64,000 nt of DNA from Pseudomonas sp. MYb185. GTDB lineage: Bacteria; Pseudomonadota; Gammaproteobacteria; Pseudomonadales; Pseudomonadaceae. Positions 28,151 to 40,588 of the stretch are shown here, piece by piece. Position 1 is the stretch's first letter. Every line of letters starts with the position of its first letter. The notes under the pieces are model-generated. The model saw nothing but the letters and a program-made list of their open reading frames with translations. It searched no databases and was not told where the DNA came from. The stretch spans positions 62,001 to 126,000 of the forward strand of contig NZ_PCQD01000006.1 of assembly GCF_002979975.1 (NCBI RefSeq), read 5' to 3'. The position numbers were made by a program, and so were the translations under genes.

Positions 28151-29425
28151 TCACTTGGCGGCTTCCAGCGCCTGCTCCAGATCAGCCAGGATATCGTCGA
28201 TATGCTCGATACCGATCGACAGCCGCACCAGATCCCGCGGCACACCGGCCTTTTCCAGTTCCTCGTCATCCAGCTGACGGTGCGTGGTGGAAGCCGGATG
28301 GCACGCCAGTGACTTGGCATCACCGATATTCACCAGCCGCAGGATCAGCCCCAGCGCATCAATGAAACGGGCGCCGGCTTCCTGACCACCCTTGATGCCG
28401 AAGGACAGGATCGCCGCTGGCTTGCCACCCATGTAGCGTTGGGCCAGTTGGTGCTCGGGGTTGTCCTTGAGCCCGGCATACTTGACCCAGGCCACCTGCG
28501 GATGCTGTTGCAGGTACTCGGCGACCTTCTGCGCGTTCTCGCAGTGCCGCTCCATGCGCAGGCTCAGGGTTTCCAGTCCCTGCAGAATCAGGAAAGCATT
28601 GAACGGCGACAGCGCCGCACCGGTATTGCGCAGCGGCACCACCCGGCAGCGCCCGATAAAGGCCGCCGGACCGAAGGCTTCGGTGTAGACCACGCCGTGG
28701 TAGGACGGGTCCGGAGTATTGAGCAGCGGGAAACGCTCCTTGTGGTCAGCCCAGGGGAACTTGCCCGAATCGACCACCATGCCGCCAATGCTGTTACCGT
28801 GCCCACCGATGTACTTGGTCAGCGCATGCACCACGATATCGGCGCCGTATTCGAACGGCCGGCACAGTACCGGTGTCGCCACCGTGTTATCCACGATCAA
28901 CGGCACGCCATGGCGATGCGCGGCATCGGCCAGTGCCTGCAGGTCGATGATGTTGCCCGCCGGATTGCCGATCGATTCGCAGAACACCGCCTTGGTGTTC
29001 TCGTCGATCAGCGCTTCCATGGCAGCGATATCGTCATGCGGGGCGAAGCGCACCTCGATCCCCTGGCGCGGGAAGGTGTGCGCGAACAGGTTGTAGGTAC
29101 CGCCATACAGCCTGGCCGTGGAGACGATGTTGTCACCAACCCCGGCGATGGTCTGGATGGCATAGGTGATCGCGGCCATGCCGGAGGCCACCGCCAGACC
29201 GCCCACGCCGCCTTCCAGCGCCGCAACCCGCTGCTCCAGCACATCGTTGGTCGGGTTCATGATCCGCGTGTAGATGTTGCCAGGTACCTTCAGATCGAAC
29301 AGGTCAGCGCCGTGCTGGGTGCTGTCGAAGGCGTAGGAGGTGGTCTGGTAGATCGGCACCGCCACCGCCTTGGTGGTCGGATCGGGGCTGTAGCCAGCAT
29401 GTACCGCCAGGGTTTCGAGTTTCAT
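28151..29425 (-). CDS. metY: O-acetylhomoserine sulfhydrylase (aminocarboxypropyltransferase)
   Basis: A 424-residue PLP enzyme of the Cys/Met metabolism family that makes homocysteine (or methionine precursors) from O-acetylhomoserine and sulfide. Marks are LAVHAGYSPDPTTKAVAVPI, ASGMAAITYAIQTIAG, the VPLIVDNTVATP segment whose Asp binds the PLP pyridine, and HALTKYIGGHGNSIGG with the Schiff-base lysine. It follows hemE by 31 bases on the same strand and may be cotranscribed with it. A strong terminator lies right after its stop. No SAM riboswitch-like fold was seen in the short upstream gap. Confidence 0.94.
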   Translation of the reverse strand: MKLETLAVHAGYSPDPTTKAVAVPIYQTTSYAFDSTQHGADLFDLKVPGNIYTRIMNPTNDVLEQRVAALEGGVGGLAVASGMAAITYAIQTIAGVGDNIVSTARLYGGTYNLFAHTFPRQGIEVRFAPHDDIAAMEALIDENTKAVFCESIGNPAGNIIDLQALADAAHRHGVPLIVDNTVATPVLCRPFEYGADIVVHALTKYIGGHGNSIGGMVVDSGKFPWADHKERFPLLNTPDPSYHGVVYTEAFGPAAFIGRCRVVPLRNTGAALSPFNAFLILQGLETLSLRMERHCENAQKVAEYLQQHPQVAWVKYAGLKDNPEHQLAQRYMGGKPAAILSFGIKGGQEAGARFIDALGLILRLVNIGDAKSLACHPASTTHRQLDDEELEKAGVPRDLVRLSIGIEHIDDILADLEQALEAAK

Positions 29426-29456
29426 TGTTGTTTGCTCCCTAGTAACAGATCAGCCG

Positions 29457-30545
29457 TCAGCCCTGGGCAACGACCGCATTCGGATCATGGTAGACCGCCG
29501 ACAGCTCATGCACCGCCTCGATGAACACGCCTGCGCGGGCCGGATCCACCTCGGGGGTAATACCGTGACCAAGGTTGAACACATGGCCGGTGCCCTTGCC
29601 GTAGCTGGCCAGGATGCGCGCCACCTCGTCACGGATCGCCTGCGGGTTGGCGTACAACACCGTCGGGTCCATGTTGCCCTGCAGTGCGACCTTGGAGCCG
29701 ACCCGCGAGCGGGCCACACCGATATCCATGGTCCAGTCCAGACCGACGCCATCGGCGCCGCACTCGGCAATGCTTTCCAACCACAGGCCGCCGTTCTTGG
29801 TGAAAACGATGACCGGTACACGGCGCCCATCGTTCTCACGGATCAGACCGGCAATGATCTTGCGCATATAGGCCAGCGAGAACGTCTGGTAGGCATCGGC
29901 AGACAGGTTGCCACCCCAGGTATCGAAGATCTGCACCGCCTGGGCACCGGACTTGATCTGCTCGTTCAGATAGCTGGTGACCGACTGCGCCAGCTTGTCC
30001 AGCAGCAGATGTACCGCTTCGGGCTGGTCGTACATCATGGCCTTGATCTTGCGGAAGTCCTTGGATGAACCACCCTCGACCATATAGGTGGCAAGCGTCC
30101 AGGGGCTGCCGGAGAAGCCGATCAGCGGTACACGGCCATTCAGTTCGCGACGGATGGTACTGACCGCGTCCATGACATAGCCCAGATCCTGGCGCGGGTC
30201 AGGAATCGGCAGGGCCTCGATGTCAGCCAGGGTGTCGATACGCTTGCGGAAGCGCGGACCTTCGCCGGTCTCGAAGTGCAGACCCAGGCCCATGGCATCG
30301 GGGATGGTGAGGATGTCGGAAAACAGGATGGCAGCATCCAGCGGATAGCGCTCCAGCGGCTGCAGAGTTACCTCGCAGGCCATTTCCGGATTCATGCACA
30401 ACCCCATGAAATCGCCAGCGCGAGCGCGGGAAGCGCGGTATTCAGGCAGATAGCGACCAGCTTGGCGCATCATCCATACTGGGGTGACATCAACAGGCTG
30501 GCGCAGCAGCGCACGCAGAAAACGGTCATTCTTCAACTCAGACAT
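29457..30545 (-). CDS. hemE: Uroporphyrinogen decarboxylase
   Basis: A 362-residue cytosolic enzyme of haem biosynthesis, converting uroporphyrinogen III to coproporphyrinogen III. Family signatures are present: [16 protein letters not shown] near the N-terminus (both conserved Arg residues), the substrate-binding [13 protein letters not shown] and [15 protein letters not shown] chose ATG 30545 ([14 protein letters not shown]) since homologues start there; the frame extends 30 bases further without homology. Its 466-base upstream gap to gltD holds two long palindromes (30678-30782, 30883-30993), the nearer about 130 bases before the start codon. Confidence 0.97.
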   Translation of the reverse strand: MSELKNDRFLRALLRQPVDVTPVWMMRQAGRYLPEYRASRARAGDFMGLCMNPEMACEVTLQPLERYPLDAAILFSDILTIPDAMGLGLHFETGEGPRFRKRIDTLADIEALPIPDPRQDLGYVMDAVSTIRRELNGRVPLIGFSGSPWTLATYMVEGGSSKDFRKIKAMMYDQPEAVHLLLDKLAQSVTSYLNEQIKSGAQAVQIFDTWGGNLSADAYQTFSLAYMRKIIAGLIRENDGRRVPVIVFTKNGGLWLESIAECGADGVGLDWTMDIGVARSRVGSKVALQGNMDPTVLYANPQAIRDEVARILASYGKGTGHVFNLGHGITPEVDPARAGVFIEAVHELSAVYHDPNAVVAQG

Positions 30546-30677
30546 GAAATCGGTATCCAGTGGCGTAAATGGCAACCATTGTAACCGTTATCGGCAGGAA
30601 GATAAGGGGCGGTGCGGCAAAGGGGCGCGGCGGGCTTTTTGTTGCGGATATGTTGAGGTGGCCGGCGTGCAGGGACT

Positions 30678-30782
30678 GCGGTTACCGGTCGGGCCAGCTC
30701 GACACGCCGTAAACCCATCCCTGGGGGCTCGCGGTTGCCATCCCTGGCAACCGACGGTCGAGCTAACCCGACCAGTAACCGC
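30678..30782. repeat. Long palindromic element D (105 bp)
   Basis: Arms 30678-30703 and 30757-30782 (26 nt) pair at 23 positions; the three mismatches are C-A on the plus strand but become G-U wobbles in a minus-strand transcript, the strand on which gltD and hemE are read. The 53-nt loop has a nested hairpin GGTTGCCATCCCTGGCAACC. On the minus strand its loop follows the same plan as the other three long palindromes (hairpin around AGGGAT, then GAGCCCCCAGGGATG). Confidence 0.8.
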
Positions 30783-30882
30783 TGCCGTCATCTCCGTGCA
30801 AGATCGGAGGCCAAACACCAGTGAAACCCAGTGTCTGCTGAGTACTATTGGTTCAAATCCCTCAGCAATCGAGAATCTTGCA

Positions 30883-30993
30883 GGTTGTCGGTCAGGCCTG
30901 GCTTCGCAGACCGTTTGATGCCAGGGATGGCATCAACGAGCCCACAGGGACGTGTTCACGGCGTGTCTGCGAAGCCAGGCCTGACCGACAACC
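30883..30993. repeat. Long palindromic element E (111 bp)
   Basis: Perfect 29-nt arms at 30883-30911 and 30965-30993 flank a 53-nt loop. The loop has a nested hairpin TGATGCCAGGGATGGCATCA followed by GAGCCCACAGGGACG, matching the plan of the neighbouring element at 30678-30782 read on the other strand. It begins right after the gltD stop (18 bases away). Confidence 0.85.
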
Positions 30994-31011
30994 AGACACC
31001 AAGCCAACAAC

Positions 31012-32469
<1,458 letters not shown>

Positions 32470-32495
32470 TTACCGTCAAAATTCATCCCGTCCGT

Positions 32496-32516
32496 GGTCG
32501 GCCTGCATGGCCGACC
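32496..32516 (-). promoter_or_regulatory. Intercistronic hairpin between gltB and gltD
   Basis: GGTCGGCC (32496-32503) and GGCCGACC (32509-32516) form a perfect 8-bp stem with a TGCAT loop in the gltB-gltD gap. With no U-tract it is better seen as an mRNA-stabilising or attenuating element than a terminator. Confidence 0.4.
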
Positions 32517-32532
32517 GTTGCTCCGTCCGCAG

Positions 32533-35500
32533 TTACTGCGGATTCGCCAGCGTGGTCTTGAGCAGCGCGCGCAGGCTCGCCGCCTTAGGCTTGACCAGCC
32601 AGAAACGCCGGATGTGGTTATCCAGGTCCTCCAGCACTTCGGCCCCCCAGGCACTAGCGGTTTCCGCCACGTACTCGGTCAGCACCTGGGTCAGGTGGCT
32701 GCGATAGGCTTCCATCGCCTCGCCGCTGATGCGCTGCAGCTCCACCAGCTCGTGGTTGAGCTTGTCGAAGAAACTGTTGTCCTGGTCCAGCACATAGGCG
32801 AAGCCACCGGTCATCCCGGCACCGAAGTTGTAGCCGGTCTTGCCGAGTACGCAGACCATGCCGCCGGTCATGTACTCGCAGCAGTGGTCGCCGGCACCCT
32901 CGATCACCGCATGGCAACCGGAGTTGCGTACCGCGAAACGCTCCCCGGCCACCCCGGCGGCGAACAACTTGCCGCCGGTGGCGCCATACAGGCAGGTATT
33001 GCCGATGATCGAGGTCTTCTCCGAGCGGAACGGGCTACCCTTGGGCGGTACGATCACCAGCTTGCCGCCGGTCATGCCCTTGCCGACATAGTCGTTGGCG
33101 TCCCCTTCCAGGTACATGTTCAGGCCGCCGGCATTCCATACGCCGAAGCTCTGCCCGGCGGTGCCGTTGAAACGGAAGGTAATCGGCGCTGCGCTCATGC
33201 CCTGGTTGCCGTGGCGACGGGCGATCTCACCCGACACCCGGGCACCGATCGAACGATCGCAGTTGGTCAGGGTCATGCCGAATTCACCGCCGCTGCCCGC
33301 CTCGATGGCTGGCAGCGCGAGGCTGACCATGTTCTCAGCCGTGAGCCCCTTGTCGAACGGCGGGTTGTTCTCGACCTCGCAGTACTGCGGCTTGTCCGCC
33401 GGTACCGCATCGCTGAACAGCAGCGGGCGCAGATCCAGGCCCTGCTGCTTGCTGGTGTTGCCCGGCAGGATTTCCAGCAGGTCGGTACGGCCGATCAGGT
33501 CCTGCAGCCGGCGTACGCCCAGTTTTGCCATCCACTCACGGGTTTCGCTGGCGACATAGGTGAAGAAGTTCATCACCATCTGCACGGTGCCAATGTAGTG
33601 CTGGTCGCGCAGCTGGCGATTCTGTGTGGCGATCCCGGTGGCGCAGTTGTTCAGGTGGCAGATGCGCAGGTACTTGCACCCCAGCGCGATCATCGGCGCG
33701 GTACCGAAGCCGAAACTCTCGGCACCGAGAATCGCCGCCTTGATCACATCCAGACCGGTCTTCAGGCCGCCATCGGTCTGCACCCGTACCTTGCCGCGCA
33801 GGTCGTTGCCGCGCAGGGTCTGGTGCGCTTCGGACAAGCCCAGTTCCCAGGGCGAGCCGGCATACTTGATCGAGGTCAGCGGCGAAGCGCCAGTGCCACC
33901 GTCATAGCCGGAGATGGTGATCAGGTCGGCATAGGCCTTGGCCACCCCGGCGGCGATGGTGCCGACACCGGGTTCAGCGACCAGCTTGACCGAGACCAGT
34001 GCCTGCGGGTTGACCTGCTTGAGGTCGAAGATCAGTTGCGCCAGATCCTCGATCGAGTAGATATCGTGATGCGGCGGCGGCGAGATCAGCGTCACCCCGG
34101 GCACCGCATAACGCAGCCGGGCGATCAGCTCATTGACCTTGCCGCCGGGCAGCTGCCCACCCTCACCGGGCTTGGCGCCCTGGGCCAGCTTGATCTGCAA
34201 TACCTCGGCATTGACCAGATACTCGGCGGTGACACCGAAGCGTCCCGAGGCCACCTGCTTGATCTTCGAGGTGCGGATACTGCCGTAGCGCGCCGGGTCC
34301 TCGCCACCTTCACCGGAGTTGGAGCGGGCGCCGAGACGGTTCATCGCTTCGGCGATGGCTTCATGGGCCTCCGGCGACAGCGCACCGAGGGAGATCCCCG
34401 CCGAATCGAAGCGCTTGAACAGGGACTCCAGCGGCTCCACCTCCTCCAGCGGAATCGGTGTCTGATCGCGGCGCAATTGCAGCAGATCGCGCAGGGTCGA
34501 TACCGGACGCTGGTTGACCAGCGCCGCGTACTCCAGGTATTTGTCGTAACTGTCGCCCTGCACCGCATCCTGCAATGCGCGAACAATGTCCGGGTTGTAG
34601 GCGTGGTATTCACCGCCATGCACATACTTGAGCAGACCGCCCTGCTGAATCGACTTGCGCAGGTTCCATGCCTCGGCGGCGAGCAGCGCCTGTTCGGCCT
34701 GCAAGTCACTGAAGCGGGCACCCTGGATACGGCTGGGCACGCCACGGAAGCAGCGCTCGACCACCTCGTCGGCCAGGCCCACCGCCTCGAACAGCTGCGC
34801 ACCCCGGTAGGAGGCGACAGTGGAAATGCCCATCTTCGACAGGATTTTCAACAGCCCCTTGGAAATGCCCTTGCGGTAGCTCTTGAACACTTCATACAGG
34901 TCACCGATCACCTCGCCGGTGCGGACCAGGTCGGCCAGCACTTCGTACGCCAGGTACGGATACACCGCCGAAGCGCCAAAGCCGATCAGCACCGCGTAAT
35001 GATGCGGATCGCGGGTGGTGGCGGTCTCCACCAGGATGTTGCAGTCGCAACGCAGACCACAGGCGATCAGGTGGTGATGCACCGCGCCCACCGCCAGCGC
35101 CGCATGCACCGGCAGCTTGCCCTTGGCAATGGCGCGGTCACTGAGCACCAGCAAAGTGTTGCCGGCACGCACGGCGGCCTCGGCCTGCTCGACGATAGCG
35201 GCCACGGCAGCGTCCAGCGGCACCTGTTCATCGACGTTGAGGTCGATGATCTGATGGGCAAAACCGGGCCGCTGCAATTCCATCAGGGTGCGCCATTTCG
35301 CCGGCGAAATGATCGGACTGCTGAGAATGGCGCGGTTGGCGTGATCGGGGGTTTCCTCGAAGACATTGCGCTCGGCACCCAGACAGGTCTCCAGGGACAT
35401 GACCACCGCCTCGCGCAACGGATCGATGGCCGGGTTGGTGACCTGGGCAAACTGCTGGCGGAAATAGTCGTAGACCGTGCGTACCCGGCTGGACAGTACC

Positions 35501-36981
35501 GCCATCGGCGTATCGTCACCCATCGAGCCGACCGCTTCCTGACCGTTCTCGCCGAGCGGGCGCAGCACCTGATCACGCTCCTCGAAGCTGACCTGGAACA
35601 TCTTCATGTATTGCTGCAGCGTCTCGGGCTGGAGAAATTCCTTGCCGTGATCGCGGTCTTCCAGGGTCGCCTGGATGCGCAGGGCGTGCTGCTTGAGCCA
35701 TTTGCGATAGGGATGACGCGACTTGAGACGGCCTTCCACCTCATCGGTATGCAGCACCTCACCGGTACGGGTATCCACGGCGAGGATCTGGCCGGGGCCG
35801 ACCCGCCCCTTGCTGACCACATCCTCGGGACGGTAATCCCACACGCCGATTTCCGAGGCCAGGGTGATGTAGCCATTGGCGGTGATCACGTAGCGCGCCG
35901 GGCGCAGGCCATTGCGGTCCAGCAGACAGACCGCGTAGCGGCCCTCGGTCAGCACGATACCGGCCGGGCCGTCCCAGGCCTCCATGTGCATGGAGTTGTA
36001 TTCGTAGAAGGCACGCAGGTCGGCATCCATGGTCTCCATGTTCTGCCAGGCCGGCGGAACCACCATGCGCACCGCACGGAACAGGTCCATGCCACCGGCC
36101 AGCAGCAGTTCGAGCATGTTGTCCATGCTCGATGAGTCCGAGCCGGTGACATTCACCAGCGGTGCCAGACTGTCCAGATCCGGCAACAGCTCGTTGACGA
36201 ACTTGTTGCGTCGCGCATGAGCCCAGTTGCGGTTGGCGGTGATGGTGTTGATCTCGCCGTTATGCGCCAGCAGGCGGAACGGCTGGGCCAGCGGCCAGCG
36301 CGGCAGGGTATTGGTGGAGAAGCGCTGGTGGAACACGCTGATCGCGGTTTCCATACGCGGGTCCCCCAGCTCCGGGAAGAAGCTGTCCAGGTCCGCCGGC
36401 ATCATCAGACCCTTGTAGGAAATCACCTTGGCCGACAGGCTGCAGACATAGAAGTCCGCATCGGCCTGCATGGCCAGCTCGACCTTGCGCCGGACATAGA
36501 ACAACTTGATGGCGAACTGCTGTTCATCCAGATCTTCACCGGAGATGAATACCTGTTCGATATTCGGCTGGCAGCTCAGGGCCAACGGCCCCAGTACGCT
36601 GGGATCCACCGGCACCTTGCGCCAGCCCAGCAAGGCCAGCCCCTGGTCAGCCAGGGCCACTTCGAAGGCCTGATGAGCGCGAGCCTGCGCCGCCGGCTCG
36701 ACACCTGTGAATACCATACCCACCGCATATTGCACCGGCAGCTCGAGCGACAGCTCGTCCCTGGCTACCGCGCGCATGAAGCGATCGGGCATCTGTAGCA
36801 ACAAGCCACAGCCATCGCCAGTCTTGCCATCGGCATTGATACCGCCGCGGTGGGTCATGCAGGTCAGCGCCTCGATGGCGGTTTTCAGCAGATGATGACT
36901 GGCCTCGCCCTGCATGTGGGCGATCAAACCGAAGCCACAGTTATCCCTGAACTGATCAGGCTGATATAGACCTGCTTTCAT
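32533..36981 (-). CDS. gltB: Glutamate synthase (NADPH) large subunit
   Basis: A 1482-residue enzyme making two glutamates from glutamine and 2-oxoglutarate. The class II amidotransferase domain begins with the nucleophile Cys15 in [12 protein letters not shown], exposed after a short propeptide is removed. The central domain is followed by the FMN/3Fe-4S synthase domain ([35 protein letters not shown], and the cysteines in [19 protein letters not shown]) and a C-terminal beta-helix rich in Gly ([12 protein letters not shown]). ATG 36981 gives exactly the Pseudomonas length; the frame runs 42 bases further without a site. First gene of gltBD. A 1,495-codon open frame on the opposite strand is judged a composition artefact. 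Confidence 0.97.
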   Translation of the reverse strand: MKAGLYQPDQFRDNCGFGLIAHMQGEASHHLLKTAIEALTCMTHRGGINADGKTGDGCGLLLQMPDRFMRAVARDELSLELPVQYAVGMVFTGVEPAAQARAHQAFEVALADQGLALLGWRKVPVDPSVLGPLALSCQPNIEQVFISGEDLDEQQFAIKLFYVRRKVELAMQADADFYVCSLSAKVISYKGLMMPADLDSFFPELGDPRMETAISVFHQRFSTNTLPRWPLAQPFRLLAHNGEINTITANRNWAHARRNKFVNELLPDLDSLAPLVNVTGSDSSSMDNMLELLLAGGMDLFRAVRMVVPPAWQNMETMDADLRAFYEYNSMHMEAWDGPAGIVLTEGRYAVCLLDRNGLRPARYVITANGYITLASEIGVWDYRPEDVVSKGRVGPGQILAVDTRTGEVLHTDEVEGRLKSRHPYRKWLKQHALRIQATLEDRDHGKEFLQPETLQQYMKMFQVSFEERDQVLRPLGENGQEAVGSMGDDTPMAVLSSRVRTVYDYFRQQFAQVTNPAIDPLREAVVMSLETCLGAERNVFEETPDHANRAILSSPIISPAKWRTLMELQRPGFAHQIIDLNVDEQVPLDAAVAAIVEQAEAAVRAGNTLLVLSDRAIAKGKLPVHAALAVGAVHHHLIACGLRCDCNILVETATTRDPHHYAVLIGFGASAVYPYLAYEVLADLVRTGEVIGDLYEVFKSYRKGISKGLLKILSKMGISTVASYRGAQLFEAVGLADEVVERCFRGVPSRIQGARFSDLQAEQALLAAEAWNLRKSIQQGGLLKYVHGGEYHAYNPDIVRALQDAVQGDSYDKYLEYAALVNQRPVSTLRDLLQLRRDQTPIPLEEVEPLESLFKRFDSAGISLGALSPEAHEAIAEAMNRLGARSNSGEGGEDPARYGSIRTSKIKQVASGRFGVTAEYLVNAEVLQIKLAQGAKPGEGGQLPGGKVNELIARLRYAVPGVTLISPPPHHDIYSIEDLAQLIFDLKQVNPQALVSVKLVAEPGVGTIAAGVAKAYADLITISGYDGGTGASPLTSIKYAGSPWELGLSEAHQTLRGNDLRGKVRVQTDGGLKTGLDVIKAAILGAESFGFGTAPMIALGCKYLRICHLNNCATGIATQNRQLRDQHYIGTVQMVMNFFTYVASETREWMAKLGVRRLQDLIGRTDLLEILPGNTSKQQGLDLRPLLFSDAVPADKPQYCEVENNPPFDKGLTAENMVSLALPAIEAGSGGEFGMTLTNCDRSIGARVSGEIARRHGNQGMSAAPITFRFNGTAGQSFGVWNAGGLNMYLEGDANDYVGKGMTGGKLVIVPPKGSPFRSEKTSIIGNTCLYGATGGKLFAAGVAGERFAVRNSGCHAVIEGAGDHCCEYMTGGMVCVLGKTGYNFGAGMTGGFAYVLDQDNSFFDKLNHELVELQRISGEAMEAYRSHLTQVLTEYVAETASAWGAEVLEDLDNHIRRFWLVKPKAASLRALLKTTLANPQ

Positions 36982-37385
36982 AGGCACACTCTCAATATTT
37001 CTATATATTTCAAACACTTGCAATCAATGCGCAGGATATAACGAAGCAGGCACCGGTTGCGGAGGAGGGCTTGATTGTACACAGCGCGCCAAGCAGCCAC
37101 AATTATTTTTGCCGCAAAAACATATATAAATGTCGTAAAGAAGAAAGCATTTTTTATTTCGCATATAACTTTTTGAACCAAAGCAGTGCACGAAACGTCT
37201 GAATGCACCATGGAAGTGCAAAAAAACCGAGAAAGAAGGGAGATATCGCGCCGCAGGCAAGCAAGAGGGGGGGCAGGAATAGACGCAGCCGCTAGCCGCC
37301 CCCCTGCACAAGCAGGGAGGGAAGCGACTGGAACTGTTGATATGATTCTGGTCTCCGCCTTGACAGAGACCAGGGACGGGTCAGC
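36982..37385. promoter_or_regulatory. AT-rich leader/promoter region of gltB; no gene seen
   Basis: This 404-base gap separates damX (ending at 37386) from gltB on the same strand. It is unusually AT-rich near 37100-37180 (runs such as ATTTTTTATTTCGCATATAAC), as expected of a regulated promoter, but I could not fix a single -35/-10 pair. Two hairpins are visible: GGTCTC/GAGACC (37350-37355 with 37366-37371) just after damX, and a G7C/GC6 pair (37267-37274 with 37298-37304); neither has a proper U-tract. Confidence 0.4.
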
Positions 37386-38927
37386 TCAGCGCAGCGATTG
37401 CTGAATACTGCCCATACTGCGCGGCCAGGGCTCCAGCTTGCGCAGGGACTCAGGTAACTGGGCAACGCCTTGCTGAGCCTGAGCGCGCCCGGCATAGCGC
37501 CCCTGGGTTACCACGAACCAGGGTTTGCCTTCATGCAGGGTCTCGAAATAGCCCATATCGGCGACCCCTGGCTGCGCATTGATGAAGTCCAGTGCCGCCT
37601 GGCGTGAACGGGTGCCCAGCAGCTGCAAGGCGTACTCGCTGGCGGCACGCTGGCGATACCAGTCCGCCTGTCGGTAGGCCGTCGCCGCAGCAGGCGCGGT
37701 CGGCGCGGTCGCCGCCTGTGCCGCCGGTTCCGGGGTGGATGGGGGCGTACCAGCCGGTGCCGCCGGTGCCACTGGCTCCGGCGCAGCAACCACTGTCGGT
37801 GCCTGGACCGGCACAGGTTCAGGCAGGGCGATCGGCTCGGGCAGTTGTCCGCTATCCGTCTCGGGTTGTTCCACCCTCGGCTCGCGGGCCACACTGGTAT
37901 TCACCAGCGGCTCGGCATCCGGCTCTTCGGCGATGCGCTCCAGAGTGCTGGCCGCCTCGCTGGGCATCTGCAACAGGGGGCCATCCGTTGCGGCATTCGT
38001 CACATCCACGGTAGCGACCTGATCGGGCAGGCTGATGACCGTGCGCGTCGGCTCCGGCTCATCGCCTCCCATCATCCAGGCAATAGCCACGCCAACACCG
38101 ACCAGGACCAGTGCCACCAGCGAGCGCACCGGCAAGGCGGCCTGCCGCTGCCGTGCCGGCCGTACCGGCTCCTCGATTTCCTCCATCATCACCTGCCTGG
38201 CCACCCGATTGATCGCGCCGGGCCAACCGCCGCTGTGCTGATGAATCCGGCTGATCTGTTCGTCATCCAGCAATTCGATACCCTGCCCCGCCGCCTCCAG
38301 GCGCTGAGCCAGGTAATCACGGGTTTCCTCCAGGGAGAAGGGAGCCAGTTCCACCAGCTGCAGCCAGACCCGGTCGCCGGGCATATCCACCGCCTCCAGG
38401 GCCTCGACAATCGACTCCTCGGCGAACAGGAATACCCGGGGAGCAGCCCGGCTATCGGCCTGGCTCAGATCGACCAACAGTTGAATGGCCTCATCCTCCA
38501 GGCAGTGCGCATCGTCCACCACCAGATACAGCTGCATGCCGGTGGCATGCAGCTGCTCGGCGCGCTCCAGCAATGCCCGGGTGTCGGCGACATTCAATGC
38601 CTGACAGAGCAGTCTGCTCAGCGCGCCGGCATCGGCCTGCTCACGGCCGGAGGTGACGACGCATTGCACCTTGTCCTTGTTGCAACTGGCGACCATCGCC
38701 TGGCGCAGCAGGGTCTTGCCGGCACCCGACGGACCAACCACCACCTGCAGCTGTTCGGAAAAATGTGCCATGTGATGCAACTGCGCCAGGACCGGCTTGC
38801 GCTTGGGCGTGAAGAAGCGAAAGCCCGGCGTGCGCGCCATGAAAGGGTCATGCTGCAACTGGTAATGAATGAGGTAATCCTCTGTGGTGCTCACGTCGCC
38901 CATATCCACGTCCTGTTGCTCGCTCAT
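37386..38927 (-). CDS. damX: AAA ATPase with C-terminal SPOR domain (DamX-like)
   Basis: A 513-residue protein combining an N-terminal AAA-type ATPase with Walker A GPSGAGKT (65-72) and Walker [10 protein letters not shown], one membrane segment near residues 265-285 ([18 protein letters not shown]), a Pro/Ala-rich linker and a C-terminal SPOR domain ([18 protein letters not shown], then [16 protein letters not shown]) that binds denuded peptidoglycan at division sites. E. coli DamX lacks a functional ATPase; here the nucleotide site looks intact. Position after aroK-aroB matches enterobacterial and Pseudomonas order. Its ATG overlaps the aroB stop (ATGA). Confidence 0.88.
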   Translation of the reverse strand: MSEQQDVDMGDVSTTEDYLIHYQLQHDPFMARTPGFRFFTPKRKPVLAQLHHMAHFSEQLQVVVGPSGAGKTLLRQAMVASCNKDKVQCVVTSGREQADAGALSRLLCQALNVADTRALLERAEQLHATGMQLYLVVDDAHCLEDEAIQLLVDLSQADSRAAPRVFLFAEESIVEALEAVDMPGDRVWLQLVELAPFSLEETRDYLAQRLEAAGQGIELLDDEQISRIHQHSGGWPGAINRVARQVMMEEIEEPVRPARQRQAALPVRSLVALVLVGVGVAIAWMMGGDEPEPTRTVISLPDQVATVDVTNAATDGPLLQMPSEAASTLERIAEEPDAEPLVNTSVAREPRVEQPETDSGQLPEPIALPEPVPVQAPTVVAAPEPVAPAAPAGTPPSTPEPAAQAATAPTAPAAATAYRQADWYRQRAASEYALQLLGTRSRQAALDFINAQPGVADMGYFETLHEGKPWFVVTQGRYAGRAQAQQGVAQLPESLRKLEPWPRSMGSIQQSLR

Positions 38928-40003
38928 TGCCCCGTCACCGCCAGCACCGAATTCAATGCCTGCCCGTCAAAGTCCGCCGTCACCACCGCCTCGCCCAGCT
39001 GTTTCAACAGCACCAGGCGCAATTGCCCGTCCAGCACCTTCTTGTCCACCGCCATCAAGCGCCTGAAATCCTCGGCGAGCATGCCGTGCGGCGGTGCCAC
39101 CGGAAGGCCGGCAGCGGCAATCAATGCCACGCAGCGCTGGTGTTCGGCCTCGGTCAGCCAACCCAGGCGGTGCGACAACTCCAGGGCCATGACCATGCCG
39201 GTGCCCACCGCCTCGCCATGCAGCCAGTTGCCATAGCCCTGATGCGCTTCAATCGCATGGCCGAAGGTGTGTCCCAGATTGAGGATCGCGCGCACCCCGC
39301 CTTCCCGCTCGTCCGCCGCCACCACCTCGGCCTTGATCGCGCAGGATCGCGCAATCGCTTCGGTCACCAGCGACGGTTCCAGCGCACGCAAGGCCGGCAT
39401 ACGCTGTTCCAGCCAAGCGAGGAACTGGCGGTCGCGAATCAGGCCGTACTTGATGATTTCCGCCAACCCCGCGCTGATCTCACGATCCGGCAGGGTACGC
39501 AGACTGTCGGTATCGATCAGCACCGCCTTGGGCTGGTAGAAGGCACCGATCATGTTCTTGCCGGCCGGATGGTTGATGCCGGTCTTGCCACCCACCGAGG
39601 AATCGACCTGGGACAGCAGCGTAGTGGGGATCTGGATGAAGTCGACTCCGCGCTGGTAGCAGGCGGCGGCAAAACCGGTCATATCGCCGATGACCCCACC
39701 ACCCAGCGCGATCAATGTGGTACGGCGATCATGCCGTGCCTCGAGCAGGGCATCGAAGATCTGCTGCAGGGTGGACCAGTTCTTGAATGCCTCCCCGGTA
39801 GGCAGCACCACCGGCAGCACCCGGTAGTCCGCCAGGGTCTGGCAGAGTCGCGCCAGATAAAGCGGAGCGACGGTATCATCGGTCACGATGCAGACCTGGC
39901 GGCCAGCGATATGCGGCGCCAGCAACTCGATCTGCCCGAGCAGGCCGCTGCCTATATGGATGGGGTAACTGCGATCATCGAGATTAACGGTCAATTGCTG
40001 CAT
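38924..40003 (-). CDS. aroB: 3-dehydroquinate synthase
   Basis: A 359-residue cytosolic enzyme, second step of the shikimate pathway, NAD- and metal-dependent. Visible are the NAD-binding [19 protein letters not shown], the active-site region [20 protein letters not shown], and the metal ligands in [12 protein letters not shown] and [10 protein letters not shown]. Start ATG 40003 has AGGGAGA upstream; the longer frame to 40060 is not conserved. It sits between aroK (64-base gap) and damX (4-base overlap) in the pil-aro-dam cluster. Confidence 0.96.
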   Translation of the reverse strand: MQQLTVNLDDRSYPIHIGSGLLGQIELLAPHIAGRQVCIVTDDTVAPLYLARLCQTLADYRVLPVVLPTGEAFKNWSTLQQIFDALLEARHDRRTTLIALGGGVIGDMTGFAAACYQRGVDFIQIPTTLLSQVDSSVGGKTGINHPAGKNMIGAFYQPKAVLIDTDSLRTLPDREISAGLAEIIKYGLIRDRQFLAWLEQRMPALRALEPSLVTEAIARSCAIKAEVVAADEREGGVRAILNLGHTFGHAIEAHQGYGNWLHGEAVGTGMVMALELSHRLGWLTEAEHQRCVALIAAAGLPVAPPHGMLAEDFRRLMAVDKKVLDGQLRLVLLKQLGEAVVTADFDGQALNSVLAVTGQ

Positions 40004-40067
40004 GGAACTCTCCCTGGGAACCCGGCAAGGATACATCAGTCCCGCAATATCTGCGCACACAGCCGCG

Positions 40068-40583
40068 TCAGTTCAGCTCTTGCGCCAGTTGGGCCATGAT
40101 GGTGGTGACGACCACCCTGGGTCCGCGTTGATCCGTATCGATGGTCAGGTGGGCTATTTCACGGTACAGCGGGTCGCGCCGGGCCATCAGCTCGCGCAAG
40201 ACCTTTTCCGGGTCCGCCGTCTGCAGCAGTGGCCGCTGACGGTCCTTGCCGGTGCGCTGCAGTTGCTGTTCGACGCTGGTGCGCAGATAGACCACCAGAC
40301 CGTTGTCGGCCAAGGCCCGGCGGTTGGCCTCGCGCATCACCACGCCGCCGCCGGTGGCCAGCACTATGCCGCGCTCCTGTACCAGCTCGGCAATCATGGC
40401 TTCTTCGCGTTGACGAAATCCCTCTTCCCCTTCGACATCGAAGATCCACGGAATATCGGCTCCGGTTCTGGCTTCGATTTCCCGGTCTGAATCCTTGAAG
40501 GGGTATCTGAGCTCTTTGGCAAGCAGACGCCCGATGGTACTTTTTCCTGCCCCCATCGGGCCAACCAGAAAGACATTACGCAA
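40068..40583 (-). CDS. aroK: Shikimate kinase
   Basis: A 171-residue nucleoside-monophosphate-kinase-fold enzyme phosphorylating shikimate at O3. The P-loop is GPMGAGKST (8-16); shikimate-binding residues lie in [12 protein letters not shown] and the GGGVVMRE element; the LID arginine is in [11 protein letters not shown]. It follows pilQ by five bases and precedes aroB, so it is likely cotranscribed with the pilus genes, as in Pseudomonas. Confidence 0.96.
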   Translation of the reverse strand: MRNVFLVGPMGAGKSTIGRLLAKELRYPFKDSDREIEARTGADIPWIFDVEGEEGFRQREEAMIAELVQERGIVLATGGGVVMREANRRALADNGLVVYLRTSVEQQLQRTGKDRQRPLLQTADPEKVLRELMARRDPLYREIAHLTIDTDQRGPRVVVTTIMAQLAQELN

Positions 40584-40588
40584 CGCGG

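Noticed and set aside
30836-30867. tRNA-like T-arm: GGTTCAAATCC flanked by TGCTGAG and CTCAGCA
   Set aside because: No matching D-arm, anticodon arm or full-length acceptor stem upstream; a 76-nt cloverleaf cannot be drawn.
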